Shown: positions 1-8,130 of the stretch, piece after piece
How positions within the stretch are numbered: the stretch's first letter is position 1
How the letters are laid out: each line of letters opens with the position of its first letter
Source of the DNA: Streptomyces griseoloalbus
GTDB taxonomy: Bacteria; Actinomycetota; Actinomycetes; Streptomycetales; Streptomycetaceae
Length of the DNA stretch: 64,000 bases
NCBI GenBank assembly: GCA_014650015.1
Contig: BMUD01000019.1
Coordinates: 62,001 to 126,000, forward strand
Direction: 5' to 3'
The notes under the pieces: generated by a model
Databases searched by the model: none
What the model was told of the DNA's origin: nothing
Seen by the model: only the letters and a program-made list of their open reading frames with translations
Position numbers and translations under genes: made by a program

Positions 1-1
1 G

Positions 2-955
2 GTCCAGGTGGCACTGCTGGTGGGCGGGGTGTTCGTGTTCGGCGTGCTGTGCGGGGAGCGGGCGCAGGCGGCGGACGGCACCCCGGTGGGGGAGAGCCCG
101 TCCGTCTCTTCCGTCTCCGTCACCCGCGGCGCGTCCGCCGCCGGAGGCATGCCGTCGACCGACCCGGGCGCGCCGCCGTCCGAGTCGAACGATCCCGAAC
201 CGGATGGCGTCGTTCCCGTGCCGCCGCGCCCGGATGCCGCCGACCCGATCCGCCCGTTCACCGCGACGGCGACGGCGACGGCGACGGCGAGGGCGACCGC
301 GACGGGGAGGGCGACCGCGACGGCAACCGCGACCGCGACGGTGACCGCGACGGTGATCCGGTCCGCGGGTGAGCGGGCCGTGCGCCCGGTCGGGGAGCTG
401 GTGGGCGCGGTGACCGGTGGTCCGGGCGACACGCCGGGGAACCTGCCCGCGCTGCCCGCGCTGCCCGGCCTGGCGCACCCCGCGCCGCTGCCGGAGCTCC
501 CGGGCCTGCCCACCGTCCCGGGGATCCCCCTGCCCGAGCCGACCACGCCCGGCCCGGGTCCGGCGACCCCGACGTCCCCGCAGACCACCGTGCCGGCTCC
601 GAACGGACCGGAGAGGCCGGAGAGACCGGCCGGCACCGCAGGGCCAGGGCACGTCGCCCACGGTCCGGAGTCCACCGGTACCACCGGTGCGACGCACGGC
701 GACCGCGGACACGGCACCGCGCGGGACGCCGCGCACGCCGAGCCGGCTCCCGCACCGCACGCTCCCTCGGACCGGTCGGACGGCAGGCCGGGCCAGCGTT
801 CGGCCGCGGACAACGGCACGCCGCGACACGGTGACGCGTACGCCGTCACCGCTCCTCACCGGCCCCCGCTGCGGCTCGTGCCCGGCGCCGTCGCGTGCGC
901 CGAGGCGACGGGGACACGGGACCGGTACCGGGACGTTCCGGTCTCACCGGCCTAG
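2..955 (+). CDS. Secreted Pro/Ala/Thr-rich protein, 5' end outside the window
   Basis: The reading frame is open from base 2 and the first start-like codon is GTG at 8, so the true start probably lies upstream. The first visible residues form a hydrophobic stretch ending in AQA|ADG, the end of a signal peptide with a typical cleavage site. The mature part is low-complexity: Pro/Ser/Ala-rich, then an alternating Thr-Ala block at about residues 84-118 encoded by GCGACG-like hexamers, then a long Pro-rich stalk and a His/Gly/Asp-rich tail. No catalytic domain or sortase signal is visible. It looks like a wall-spanning or surface polypeptide. I do not recognise a family and function is unknown. 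Confidence 0.6.
   Translation, partial: VQVALLVGGVFVFGVLCGERAQAADGTPVGESPSVSSVSVTRGASAAGGMPSTDPGAPPSESNDPEPDGVVPVPPRPDAADPIRPFTATATATATARATATGRATATATATATVTATVIRSAGERAVRPVGELVGAVTGGPGDTPGNLPALPALPGLAHPAPLPELPGLPTVPGIPLPEPTTPGPGPATPTSPQTTVPAPNGPERPERPAGTAGPGHVAHGPESTGTTGATHGDRGHGTARDAAHAEPAPAPHAPSDRSDGRPGQRSAADNGTPRHGDAYAVTAPHRPPLRLVPGAVACAEATGTRDRYRDVPVSPA
262..356 (+). repeat. GCGACG-type hexanucleotide microsatellite inside the secreted-protein gene
   Basis: Near-perfect iterations of a six-base unit (GCGACG with GCGAGG, GCGACC and GCAACC variants) encode the Thr-Ala run. The array keeps the reading frame. Hexamer slippage would change length without frameshift. Confidence 0.8.
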
Positions 956-1062
956 CGGCACCTCCCTCCCTCGCCGCGACCGCGTAGGCGCGAGGGGGAG
1001 CAGCAGGCCTGCCCGCCCGCGGACCCCTTCCGTGTCCCGGCGGAAGCCGCCGGACCACCCTC

Positions 1063-1269
1063 GTGGACCTCGGCCCGGCGGCCGGACACGTCCCCGGCTT
1101 CCGAAGGCGCCCCCTCACCCGGGGCCTGGACCTGTCGGGCACCGTCCGGGCCGGGGCGGAGCCGCTCGGTTCCGGTCGCGCGGTCACCGGAACCGAGCGC
1201 CTCGCCGAGTCGGTCACCCCGGGCTACGTGCGGGGCCACTACCCGTACGGCACCCCGTACAGCGTCTGA
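1063..1269 (+). CDS. Small hypothetical protein (68 aa)
   Basis: This is a GTG-started frame whose third codon positions are almost all G or C, as in real genes here. The product ends with a Gly/Tyr/Pro-rich tail (GHYPYGTPYSV). There is no convincing ribosome-binding site before the GTG and no recognised family. It lies downstream of the secreted-protein gene in a different frame, so it could be a small independent gene, a frameshifted remnant of a longer neighbour, or chance. I give it low weight. Confidence 0.28.
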   Translation: MDLGPAAGHVPGFRRRPLTRGLDLSGTVRAGAEPLGSGRAVTGTERLAESVTPGYVRGHYPYGTPYSV

Positions 1270-1337
1270 CCGGGACGCGCGGCGGCGGCCGAGCCGCACG
1301 CGGCCCGCACCACCAGCACCACCCGCACCTGACTCAC

Positions 1338-1376
1338 GGGTAAAACTTATGAGTAACACTTACGGGTGAACAAACG
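1338..1376. promoter_or_regulatory. Three adjacent 13-bp direct repeats
   Basis: Three head-to-tail units follow each other without spacer: GGGTAAAACTTAT, GAGTAACACTTAC and GGGTGAACAAACG. The common core is GRGTRAMAC. This is an AT-rich island in GC-rich DNA. Repeated 13-bp phasing suggests a cooperative protein-binding site, but the binding protein is unknown. Confidence 0.4.
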
Positions 1377-1527
1377 ACTCCACGGGGCATCAGGCCCCGG
1401 ACAGCCGAAAGCCGTCGGCTCGTCCGGGCGGCACCTCGTGGAGGGGCGGCCGCCCCCATTGGGGTGGGGGCCCGCCGCCCGCACCTCGGAGAGCAGGGCG
1501 TTCACCGCCCCTCCAGGTGGCACGGAA

Positions 1528-1563
1528 GGGCCTCACCGGGTCAACCCCAGCCCGGTGAGGCCC
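1528..1563. terminator. Strong hairpin, probable bidirectional terminator
   Basis: A perfect 13-bp stem (GGGCCTCACCGGG / CCCGGTGAGGCCC) with a 10-nt loop, lacking a T-tract as is usual in Streptomyces. It separates the secreted-protein region from sucCD. Confidence 0.7.
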
Positions 1564-1601
1564 CTCACGGTCGGCACGCCGTGCCAGAGATGGCGGCATC
1601 A

Positions 1602-1617
1602 TGTGACAGGTATCACC
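1602..1617. promoter_or_regulatory. CRP-like palindrome upstream of sucC
   Basis: TGTGA-N6-TCACC at 1602-1617 matches the classical CRP/FNR half-site arrangement at 9 of 10 positions. It lies about 180 bp ahead of the sucC start. Streptomyces has a Crp homologue with a related GTG-N8-CAC site. Binding is inferred only from the sequence. Confidence 0.4.
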
Positions 1618-1797
1618 GCTCATGTGTGACCCGCGATTTAGAGAGGCCCCCCAAGCGGCGATAACCTGCGAGACGGACATGCCGCGCGCTCGGACACCGT
1701 GTGCGCCTCCCTTGTGACACAGCGGACGTCACGTTGCCCTTCGCGGCACGCCCACGCATCCAACGAACCGCGAGATCACTGATAGGGACGGAAGCGC

Positions 1798-2976
1798 GTG
1801 GACCTGTTCGAGTACCAGGCGAGGGACCTCTTCGCCAAGCACGATGTACCGGTGCTGGCCGGTGAAGTCATCGACACGCCTGAGGCGGCCCGCGCAGCCA
1901 CCGAGCGTCTCGGTGGCAAGTCCGTAGTCAAGGCCCAGGTGAAGGTCGGTGGCCGCGGCAAGGCCGGCGGCGTCAAGCTCGCCGCGACCCCGGACGAGGC
2001 CGTCGCCCGCGCGACGGACATCCTCGGCATGGACATCAAGGGCCACACGGTCCACAAGGTGATGATCGCCGAGACGGCCCCGGAGATCCTGGAGGAGTAC
2101 TACGTCTCCTTCCTCCTCGACCGTGCCAACCGCACCTTCCTCTCCATCGCCTCCGTCGAGGGCGGCATGGAGATCGAGGAGGTGGCGGCCACCCGCCCCG
2201 AGGCCGTCGCCAAGACCCCGATCGACGCCAACGAGGGTGTGACCCCCGCCAAGGCCCGCGAGATCGTCGAGGCCGCGAACTTCCCGGCCGAGGTCGCCGA
2301 CAAGGTCGCCGACATCCTCGTCACCCTGTGGAAGACCTTCGTCGCCGAGGACGCGCTCCTCGTCGAGGTCAACCCGCTGGCCAAGGTCGCCTCCGGTGAC
2401 GTCATCGCCCTGGACGGCAAGGTCTCCCTGGACGAGAACGCCGAGTTCCGGCAGCCGGAGCACGAGGCTCTCCAGGACAAGGCGTCGGCCAACCCGCTCG
2501 AGGCGGCCGCCAAGGAGAAGAACCTCAACTACGTCAAGCTCGACGGCGAGGTCGGCATCATCGGCAACGGCGCGGGTCTCGTCATGAGCACCCTGGACGT
2601 CGTCGCCTACGCCGGTGAGGCGCACGGCGGCGTCAAGCCCGCCAACTTCCTCGACATCGGTGGTGGCGCCTCCGCCGCCGTCATGGCGAACGGCCTGGAG
2701 ATCATCCTCGGCGACCCGGACGTCAAGTCCGTCTTCGTCAACGTCTTCGGCGGCATCACCGCCTGCGACGAGGTCGCCAACGGCATCGTGCAGGCGCTGC
2801 AGCTGCTCGCGGACCGCGGTGAGGAAGTCACCAAGCCGCTGGTCGTCCGGCTGGACGGCAACAACGCCGAGCTGGGTCGCAAGATCCTCTCCGACGCCAA
2901 CCACCCGCTGGTCCAGCGCGTGGACACCATGGACGGCGCGGCCGACAAGGCCGCCGAGCTCGCGGCTGCGAAGTAA
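1798..2976 (+). CDS. sucC: Succinate--CoA ligase (ADP-forming) subunit beta
   Basis: This is the beta subunit of succinyl-CoA synthetase, which converts succinyl-CoA to succinate with nucleotide phosphorylation in the TCA cycle. The 392-residue length fits the family. The N-terminal half is an ATP-grasp domain (starting [15 protein letters not shown], with the [10 protein letters not shown] nucleotide loop near residues 51-60). The C-terminal half is the ligase flavodoxin-like domain with the NVFGGIT motif. The GTG start is preceded by GGGACGGA at suitable spacing. sucD follows after 21 bases, forming a two-gene operon. Identification is secure. Confidence 0.98.
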   Translation: MDLFEYQARDLFAKHDVPVLAGEVIDTPEAARAATERLGGKSVVKAQVKVGGRGKAGGVKLAATPDEAVARATDILGMDIKGHTVHKVMIAETAPEILEEYYVSFLLDRANRTFLSIASVEGGMEIEEVAATRPEAVAKTPIDANEGVTPAKAREIVEAANFPAEVADKVADILVTLWKTFVAEDALLVEVNPLAKVASGDVIALDGKVSLDENAEFRQPEHEALQDKASANPLEAAAKEKNLNYVKLDGEVGIIGNGAGLVMSTLDVVAYAGEAHGGVKPANFLDIGGGASAAVMANGLEIILGDPDVKSVFVNVFGGITACDEVANGIVQALQLLADRGEEVTKPLVVRLDGNNAELGRKILSDANHPLVQRVDTMDGAADKAAELAAAK

Positions 2977-2997
2977 GGGACGAGGGACTAAACAGCC

Positions 2998-3882
2998 ATG
3001 GCTATCTTCCTCAACAAGGACAGCAAGGTCATCGTCCAGGGCATGACCGGTGCCACGGGCATGAAGCACACCAAGCTCATGCTGGCCGACGGCACGAACA
3101 TCGTCGGTGGCGTGAACCCGCGCAAGGCGGGCACGTCCGTCGACATCGACGGCAACGAGATCCCGGTCTTCGGCACGGTCGCCGAGGCGATGGAGAAGAC
3201 CGGCGCCAACGTATCCGTCCTCTTCGTTCCGCCGGCCTTCGCCAAGGCCGCCGTCGTCGAGGCGATCGACGCCGAGATCCCGCTCGCGGTCGTCATCACC
3301 GAGGGCATCGCGGTGCACGACTCCGCCGCGTTCTACGCGTACGCCGTGGAGAAGGGCAACAAGACCCGGATCATCGGCCCGAACTGCCCGGGTCTGATCA
3401 CCCCCGGTCAGTCGAACGCCGGCATCATCCCGGGCGACATCACCAAGCCCGGCCGCATCGGCCTGGTCTCGAAGTCCGGCACGCTGACGTACCAGATGAT
3501 GTACGAGCTGCGGGACATCGGCTTCTCCTCGGCGGTGGGCATCGGTGGCGACCCCGTCATCGGCACCACGCACATCGACGCGCTCGCCGCGTTCGAGGCC
3601 GACCCCGACACCGACCTGATCGTGATGATCGGTGAGATCGGCGGCGACGCCGAGGAGCGGGCCGCGGCCTTCATCAAGGAGAACGTGAAGAAGCCGGTCG
3701 TCGGCTACGTCGCGGGCTTCACCGCGCCCGAGGGCAAGACCATGGGCCACGCCGGCGCCATCGTGTCCGGTTCCTCCGGCACGGCCGCCGCCAAGAAGGA
3801 GGCCCTCGAGGCCGCCGGCGTCAAGGTCGGCAAGACGCCGACCGAGACGGCGAAGCTGGCGCGCGCGATCCTCGCCGGCTGA
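2998..3882 (+). CDS. sucD: Succinate--CoA ligase subunit alpha
   Basis: This is the alpha subunit of succinyl-CoA synthetase. The N-terminal CoA-binding Rossmann fold shows [13 protein letters not shown] near residues 13-25. The phosphohistidine is His251 in the GHAGAIVSG motif, equivalent to His246 of the E. coli subunit. Length is 294 residues, normal for the family. The ATG has a good GGGACGAGG ribosome-binding site. It is translated with sucC and followed by a hairpin terminator. Confidence 0.98.
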   Translation: MAIFLNKDSKVIVQGMTGATGMKHTKLMLADGTNIVGGVNPRKAGTSVDIDGNEIPVFGTVAEAMEKTGANVSVLFVPPAFAKAAVVEAIDAEIPLAVVITEGIAVHDSAAFYAYAVEKGNKTRIIGPNCPGLITPGQSNAGIIPGDITKPGRIGLVSKSGTLTYQMMYELRDIGFSSAVGIGGDPVIGTTHIDALAAFEADPDTDLIVMIGEIGGDAEERAAAFIKENVKKPVVGYVAGFTAPEGKTMGHAGAIVSGSSGTAAAKKEALEAAGVKVGKTPTETAKLARAILAG

Positions 3883-3906
3883 GTCACCGGCACAGAGCAC
3901 GGCACG

Positions 3907-3941
3907 GGTGGGCCCGTTCCCCGCAGGGGGACGGGCCCACC
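3907..3941 (+). terminator. Terminator hairpin after sucD
   Basis: Arms GGTGGGCCCGTTCCCC and GGGGACGGGCCCACC pair around a GCAG(G) loop about 25 bases past the sucD stop. The stem is GC-rich, with no T-tract. Confidence 0.75.
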
Positions 3942-4029
3942 GTCGTCTCACGGACGGACTGCCCACCGTCGTCTCACGGACGGACTGCCCGCCGTCGTCT
4001 CACGGACGGGACGGGCCCACCGTCGTCTC
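3940..4029. repeat. 26-bp tandem repeat downstream of sucD
   Basis: Three units beginning CCGTCGTCTCACGGACGG follow head to tail (3940, 3966, 3992) and a fourth degenerate start appears at 4020. The repeat begins within the right arm of the sucD terminator, so it may have arisen by duplication of terminator-flanking DNA. Confidence 0.8.
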
Positions 4030-4103
4030 CGCCCACGGCCGGTCACCGCACCGCGACCAGCGGCAGGGCTACCGGATCGAGCGTCGTCTCCGCCCAGGGC
4101 AGG

Positions 4104-5345
4104 TCACCGCGCCTGTGGTGTCAGCCGCTCCGGACCCTGCGACAGCTCCTCCCGCAGCCTGGCGCGCAGCTCCCGCTCGTCCTCCGACAAGGGGCCGGGT
4201 GCCACCCGCGGCGGAACGCCCCGGACCGTCTCACCCGGCGGCACCGGAGGCTCGTAGCGGGTGGGGGCCGTGCGCAGGGTGAGCGCCGTGGTGCCGATCA
4301 GGGCGACCGTGAAGGCGATGGCGGCCCGGGTCCAGAAGCGGGCCCGGCGCTCGCTGCGGCCGCGCACCGCCGGCGGGTCGGCCGACCGCAGCCGCCCGGT
4401 GGCGGCCAGTTCGGCCAGCCGCTCGTGCAGCTCCCGCGGATCCGACAGTTCCGGCAGCTGGGCGGCGACGGTCTCGCGTGCGTGCAGCAGCCGGCCGGCC
4501 GTCGCCCGGGTACTGGCCTCCGTCTCCGCCGCCGTCTCCGGCAGACCGAGGCCGACACCGTCGTACAGCAGGAGCGTGCGGCGGTACGGCGGCGGCAGGT
4601 GCAGCAGGACATCGAGGAGCGCGCGGTCGTCGTCATCGGGCGGCGGGGGCTCGGGCTGCCGGTAGCGGCGGCGGTAGCGGTGCCACGGGGAGAGCGCCCA
4701 CTCGTGCGCGGCCGCGCGCACCCAGCCCGCCGGGTCCGGGTCGCGGGCCACCTCGGGCCAGCGGTCCCAGGCCAGTTGGAAGGCCCGCTCCACGGACTCG
4801 CGGGCGAGGTCGCGGCGGCCGGTGAGCAGATACGTCTGCCGGACGAGCGCGGGGGTGCAGAAGGAGTACAGGGCGTCGAAGGCCTGAGCGGGCGTCAGGT
4901 ACCGGGAGTCCTCCCGGGCGGTGGCGGACCGCGCCGACGACGGCGGGGGTGCCTGCGTGAACGCGGAGGGCTCCGGCAGGACCGTTCCACCGCCTTGGCC
5001 GCCATCGCCCGGCCTGTCCGGACATACCGTCACCACCGTGGTGCCCTCCGCCTCCTGACGACCATGAAGACCCCGACGGCCCTCACGACTCCGACGACCC
5101 GACACGGGCGCCCGTGTCCCGGCGTCGGTGGTCCCTTCCGCCGGCTCGGCCAGACCGGCCAGCAGCTTGGCGTACGCCTCCCGCCGCCGGCCGCGCGGTG
5201 TGCTGCGGCCGGACTCCCACGCGCGCACCGTCTCGGGCCGGACGCAGACCCGCTCGGCGAGCTGAGCCCGCGTCAGCCCGCCCGCCTCGCGCAGGCGTCG
5301 GCGTTCCGCGGGCGGGGGGAGTGGGGTGACAGGGCTCCGCGTCAC
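4104..5345 (-). CDS. XRE helix-turn-helix / ECF-sigma-like / membrane-anchored regulator
   Basis: A 413-residue protein with three parts. Residues about 10-65 form an XRE-type HTH (REAGGLTRAQLAERVCVRPETVRAWESGR). Residues about 140-290 resemble an ECF sigma factor: a region-2-like segment (from YSFCTPALVRQTYLLTGRRDLA to PAGWVRAAAHEW) and a region-4-like segment (LPPPYRRTLLLYDGVGL to LLHARETV). A single transmembrane helix follows (AAIAFTVALIGTTALTL), then a short Pro-rich outer tail with acidic and basic residues. The GTG start at 5345 follows GGAGGGG. It is divergent from the DUF6350 gene. It may be a membrane-tethered regulator. The sigma-like region is diverged and may no longer bind core polymerase. 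Confidence 0.75.
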   Translation of the reverse strand: MTRSPVTPLPPPAERRRLREAGGLTRAQLAERVCVRPETVRAWESGRSTPRGRRREAYAKLLAGLAEPAEGTTDAGTRAPVSGRRSREGRRGLHGRQEAEGTTVVTVCPDRPGDGGQGGGTVLPEPSAFTQAPPPSSARSATAREDSRYLTPAQAFDALYSFCTPALVRQTYLLTGRRDLARESVERAFQLAWDRWPEVARDPDPAGWVRAAAHEWALSPWHRYRRRYRQPEPPPPDDDDRALLDVLLHLPPPYRRTLLLYDGVGLGLPETAAETEASTRATAGRLLHARETVAAQLPELSDPRELHERLAELAATGRLRSADPPAVRGRSERRARFWTRAAIAFTVALIGTTALTLRTAPTRYEPPVPPGETVRGVPPRVAPGPLSEDERELRARLREELSQGPERLTPQAR

Positions 5346-5441
5346 TGGGCGCCCCTCCGTACGTAAAAGTACATAAACGTATATTGAGCGACACAGCGAT
5401 GGTTCGCCCGTTACGCCTGGAAAGCGCGTGTCGTTGGGAGC
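5346..5441. promoter_or_regulatory. Divergent promoter region with AT-rich CGTA repeats
   Basis: The 96 bases between the HTH-sigma gene and the DUF6350 gene contain an AT-rich block at about 5360-5385 in which TACGTAAAAGTAC is followed by ATAAACGTATA. The repeated ACGTA/CGTAT elements overlap the likely promoter of the minus-strand gene, so autoregulation by its HTH domain is possible. Confidence 0.4.
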
Positions 5442-6956
5442 ATGGCGGACGTGACCCCGATGACCGCTCGCCGTTCGACGCCGGCCGCCCTGCGCACCCG
5501 GATGCGCGACCGCTCGCCCGGGCTGGCCTCCGCCCTCCTCGGCGGAGCCCTCGCGGCCGGGCTGGGCCTCGCGGCGTTCACCGTGCTCGTGACGCTGCTG
5601 TGGATCAGCTCCCCCTACCCCGACAGTGGACCCGGCGGCGCGCTGCACATCGCCGCGGCGCTGTGGCTGCTGGCGCACGGCGCCGAACTGGTCCGCACCG
5701 ACACCCTCTCCGGCCTCCCCGCGCCCATGGGCGTCCCGCCGCTGCTGCTGCTCGCGTTGCCGGTGTGGCTGCTGCGCCGGGCGGCCCGTGACGCCGCGGA
5801 CGGGGACGCCGACGACGAGGCCCCGCTCGTCCCCGGCCGTACGGCCTGGGCGGGCGTCGTCCTCGGCTACCTCGCCGTCGCCACGCCCGCCGCGCTCTAC
5901 GCCGCCGGGGGTGTGCTGCGCCCGGCGTGGGCGTGGACCGGCGTGAGCGTGCCCCTGGTCGCCGTGGTGGCCGCGGGGGCGGGGGTGTGGGCGGCGTACG
6001 GCCGTCCGAGCGGCCCGCTGGAACGGGTGCTGGGCGCGGTGCTGCCCAGGGGCGCACGCCATCTGGTCCTCGGGCCCGACGGCCGCCCCGGGCTGGCGGC
6101 ACGGGCCGCGGCGGCCGGGGTGGCGGTGCTGACCGGGGGCGGGGCGTTGCTGCTGGCGGTGTCGCTGGCCTGGCACGGCGGGGAGACCCGGGCGGCCTTC
6201 GCGCGTCTGACGGAGGACTGGTCGGGATGGCTGGCCGTGCTGCTGCTCTGCGTCACGCTGGTGCCGAACGCCGCGGTGTGGGCGGCGGCCTACGCCCTGG
6301 GCCCCGGCTTCCTCCTCGGCACCGGCGCCCCGGTGACCCCGCTGTCCTCGGCACCGGCCCCGCTGCTGCCGCGGTTCCCGCTGCTGGCGGCGGTACCGGA
6401 CGCGGGAGCGGGGACGTCGGCGAACTGGGCGGCCGCGGTGGTGCCGGTGGCGGCCGGAGCGGTGGTGGGGTGGTTCGTGGGCAGGAGCGCCCCGTCGGGC
6501 GGAGGCGCGCCCGGCGCGGCCTGGACGCGCGGCCGGACCGCCGGGGCGGCGGCGCTGGCGGCCGTGCTGTGCGCGGCCCTGCTGTCCGTCCTCGCCGGGC
6601 TCGCGGGCGGCCCGCTGGGGGTGGCCTCGCTCGCCCGGTTCGGCCCGGTGTGGTGGCAGGTGGGAGCCGCGACGGTGGCGTGGCTCGGGCTGACGGCGGT
6701 CCCCACGTCGCTGGCGGTACGAGCCCGGCGCCGCCGTCCGCCCGCCGGCGGGACAGCCCCCGGAGCCCGTCGGTCCGGTCCGGCGCCCCGACGCCCCCGG
6801 TGGCCGACGGCCCCGGGGCCTGGGCCCAGGCCTTCACCGCTTCTCCCGGGACGGGGGCTCGGGTGGCGAGCAGGACACACCGCACGGAGGCGAACTGCGG
6901 CAGCCGGCACCTCCGCACCCGCACGACGACCCGGACGACTGTGCGACATCCCGTGA
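5442..6956 (+). CDS. DUF6350 family polytopic membrane protein, C-terminus possibly frameshifted
   Basis: An integral membrane protein with about ten hydrophobic segments between residues 25 and 430, beginning [25 protein letters not shown]. It resembles the Streptomyces DUF6350 family, often labelled cell-division membrane protein; the function is unknown. The last ~75 residues are Arg/Pro/Ala-rich with many A-ending codons, unlike the rest. The next frame from about 6720 to 6966 has better codon bias and gives an acidic His/Asp tail (HDDPDD), so a one-base frameshift near 6720 is possible. The start is uncertain: ATG 5442 has GGGAG too close upstream, and ATG 5460 is an alternative. Confidence 0.8.
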   Translation: MADVTPMTARRSTPAALRTRMRDRSPGLASALLGGALAAGLGLAAFTVLVTLLWISSPYPDSGPGGALHIAAALWLLAHGAELVRTDTLSGLPAPMGVPPLLLLALPVWLLRRAARDAADGDADDEAPLVPGRTAWAGVVLGYLAVATPAALYAAGGVLRPAWAWTGVSVPLVAVVAAGAGVWAAYGRPSGPLERVLGAVLPRGARHLVLGPDGRPGLAARAAAAGVAVLTGGGALLLAVSLAWHGGETRAAFARLTEDWSGWLAVLLLCVTLVPNAAVWAAAYALGPGFLLGTGAPVTPLSSAPAPLLPRFPLLAAVPDAGAGTSANWAAAVVPVAAGAVVGWFVGRSAPSGGGAPGAAWTRGRTAGAAALAAVLCAALLSVLAGLAGGPLGVASLARFGPVWWQVGAATVAWLGLTAVPTSLAVRARRRRPPAGGTAPGARRSGPAPRRPRWPTAPGPGPRPSPLLPGRGLGWRAGHTARRRTAAAGTSAPARRPGRLCDIP

Positions 6957-7069
6957 GTTCCCCTGAGCCCCGCAGAGTCACCAACCTCGTGGCCAGGGGG
7001 CGCCCTCTCTGTGGTGACCCTCCGCACCCTGACGCGACTTCGGCATTCCTGAGCCGACCAGGCCTGGCA

Positions 7070-7085
7070 CCGGCATGTTTGCCGG
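7070..7085 (-). terminator. Small hairpin after the hydrolase gene
   Basis: CCGGCA-TGTT-TGCCGG lies immediately after the minus-strand stop codon. It is short, so it is only a weak terminator candidate. Confidence 0.4.
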
Positions 7086-7823
7086 TCATGCCCCCGGGTC
7101 CTCCGTCACGGGCAGGCACTCGGCGAGCAGGTCGACGACGTCGCGCCAGGCTCGCTGCGCGTGCTGTGGGTGGTAGCCGACGCCGGGGACCACGGGGTGG
7201 TCGACCGGCGGGTGGTGGAAGGCGTGCAAGGCGCCGCCGTAGACCGCGAGGCGCCAGTCGACGCCCGCGGCCTGCATCTCGGCGGTGAACGCGTTTCGTT
7301 GCGCGGGCGGCATGATCGGGTCTTCCGACCCGACCCCGGCCCACACCGGGCAGCGGATGCGCGCCGCCTCGCCCGGTCGGCCCGTGGTAGTCGCGTTGAC
7401 TGTCCCGATCGCGCGCAGGTTGACGCCGCCTCGCCCGAGTTCCAGCGCGATGGCGCCCCCGGTGCCGTAGCCGATGGCGGCGATCCGGTCGGGGTCGGTC
7501 CGGGGCTCGGTGCGCAACTCGTCGAGTGCCGCGTGGCCGATGCGCCGCATCCGGTCGGGATCAGCGAGCAGCGGCATGCAACGGGCCAGCATCTCCTCGG
7601 GGTCACCCACATAACGCCCGCCGTGCAGGTCGAAGGCCAGCGCTACATATCCCAGCTCGGCGAGAGCATCGGCCCGGCGGCGCTCGACGTCGCTGAGCCC
7701 CATGCCCTCTGGTCCGACCAGCACCGCGGGCCGGCGGTCGACACCGGCCGGGAGCGCGAGGTGCCCGATCATCGTCAAACCGTCGGCCGGGTACTCGACC
7801 GTGCGCGTCGTAATCGTCGTCAT
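7086..7823 (-). CDS. Dienelactone hydrolase family protein lacking the usual nucleophile
   Basis: A 245-residue alpha/beta hydrolase of the dienelactone hydrolase family. The fold markers are present: GLSDVERRRADALAELGYVALAFDLHGGRY, the elbow strand IAAIGYG, the acid in GSEDPIM, and the C-terminal histidine in YGGALHAFHHP. In the family the elbow reads G-Y-C-x-G-G with a cysteine (or serine) nucleophile. Here it is GYGTGG, so the nucleophile is glycine. It may be non-catalytic or use another chemistry. Codon use is less extreme than the neighbours and it interrupts an otherwise core block, which suggests later acquisition. Confidence 0.85.
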   Translation of the reverse strand: MTTITTRTVEYPADGLTMIGHLALPAGVDRRPAVLVGPEGMGLSDVERRRADALAELGYVALAFDLHGGRYVGDPEEMLARCMPLLADPDRMRRIGHAALDELRTEPRTDPDRIAAIGYGTGGAIALELGRGGVNLRAIGTVNATTTGRPGEAARIRCPVWAGVGSEDPIMPPAQRNAFTAEMQAAGVDWRLAVYGGALHAFHHPPVDHPVVPGVGYHPQHAQRAWRDVVDLLAECLPVTEDPGA

Positions 7824-8130
7824 GGGACTGGACTGTAGTGATCGTCGAGCCCGGTCCGGCCGGTGTTCTGCCGCTGGCAGAGCAGCGTAGGTGTCCTTCT
7901 GACATACGGGACGGGCCCGGAGCTCAGCGCTTCAAGATCATCCCGTTGCCCCTTTGGCGCGCATCTCGGTCACTGCTTCCCGTGGCAGCGCAGACCGCCC
8001 GCTCCGTCCCGCGCCGGTCCTGCTTCTCCCGCGGCGTCTGCCGGCCGGACTCCTCGCCGGCGCCCCGCGGGAGCGCGGACGGGCGGCCGTCGTGGGCTCC
8101 CACACCTTCATGGGTCCCGGGTGGGAAGCG
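7824..8130. other. Intergenic stretch without recognised features
   Basis: About 300 bases between two minus-strand genes. It is lower in GC than its surroundings near 7850-7960. No frame has consistent codon bias in either direction, and I see no clear hairpin. It must carry the promoter of the hydrolase gene. Confidence 0.5.

Larger units (their letters stand above)
1270..1797. other. Non-coding stretch ahead of sucC
   Basis: About 530 bases without a credible gene. It holds a three-copy 13-bp direct repeat at 1338-1376, a perfect GC-rich hairpin at 1528-1563, and a CRP-like palindrome at 1602-1617. The last 150 bases are lower in GC than the surroundings, as expected for the sucCD promoter region. 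Confidence 0.6.

Noticed and set aside
1366-1680. Small overlapping ORFs on both strands between 1366 and 1680
   Set aside because: They cover the terminator hairpin and promoter palindromes, lack ribosome-binding sites and have poor third-position bias.
1729-3966. Long minus-strand frame across sucCD
   Set aside because: An artefact of high GC: the frame antisense to sucC/sucD stays open because of GC-rich third positions. No domain is recognisable.
5083-5394. Separate small minus-strand protein with a divergent start
   Set aside because: Another frame of the XRE-sigma gene. The HTH is encoded in the 4104-5345 frame with proper codon bias.
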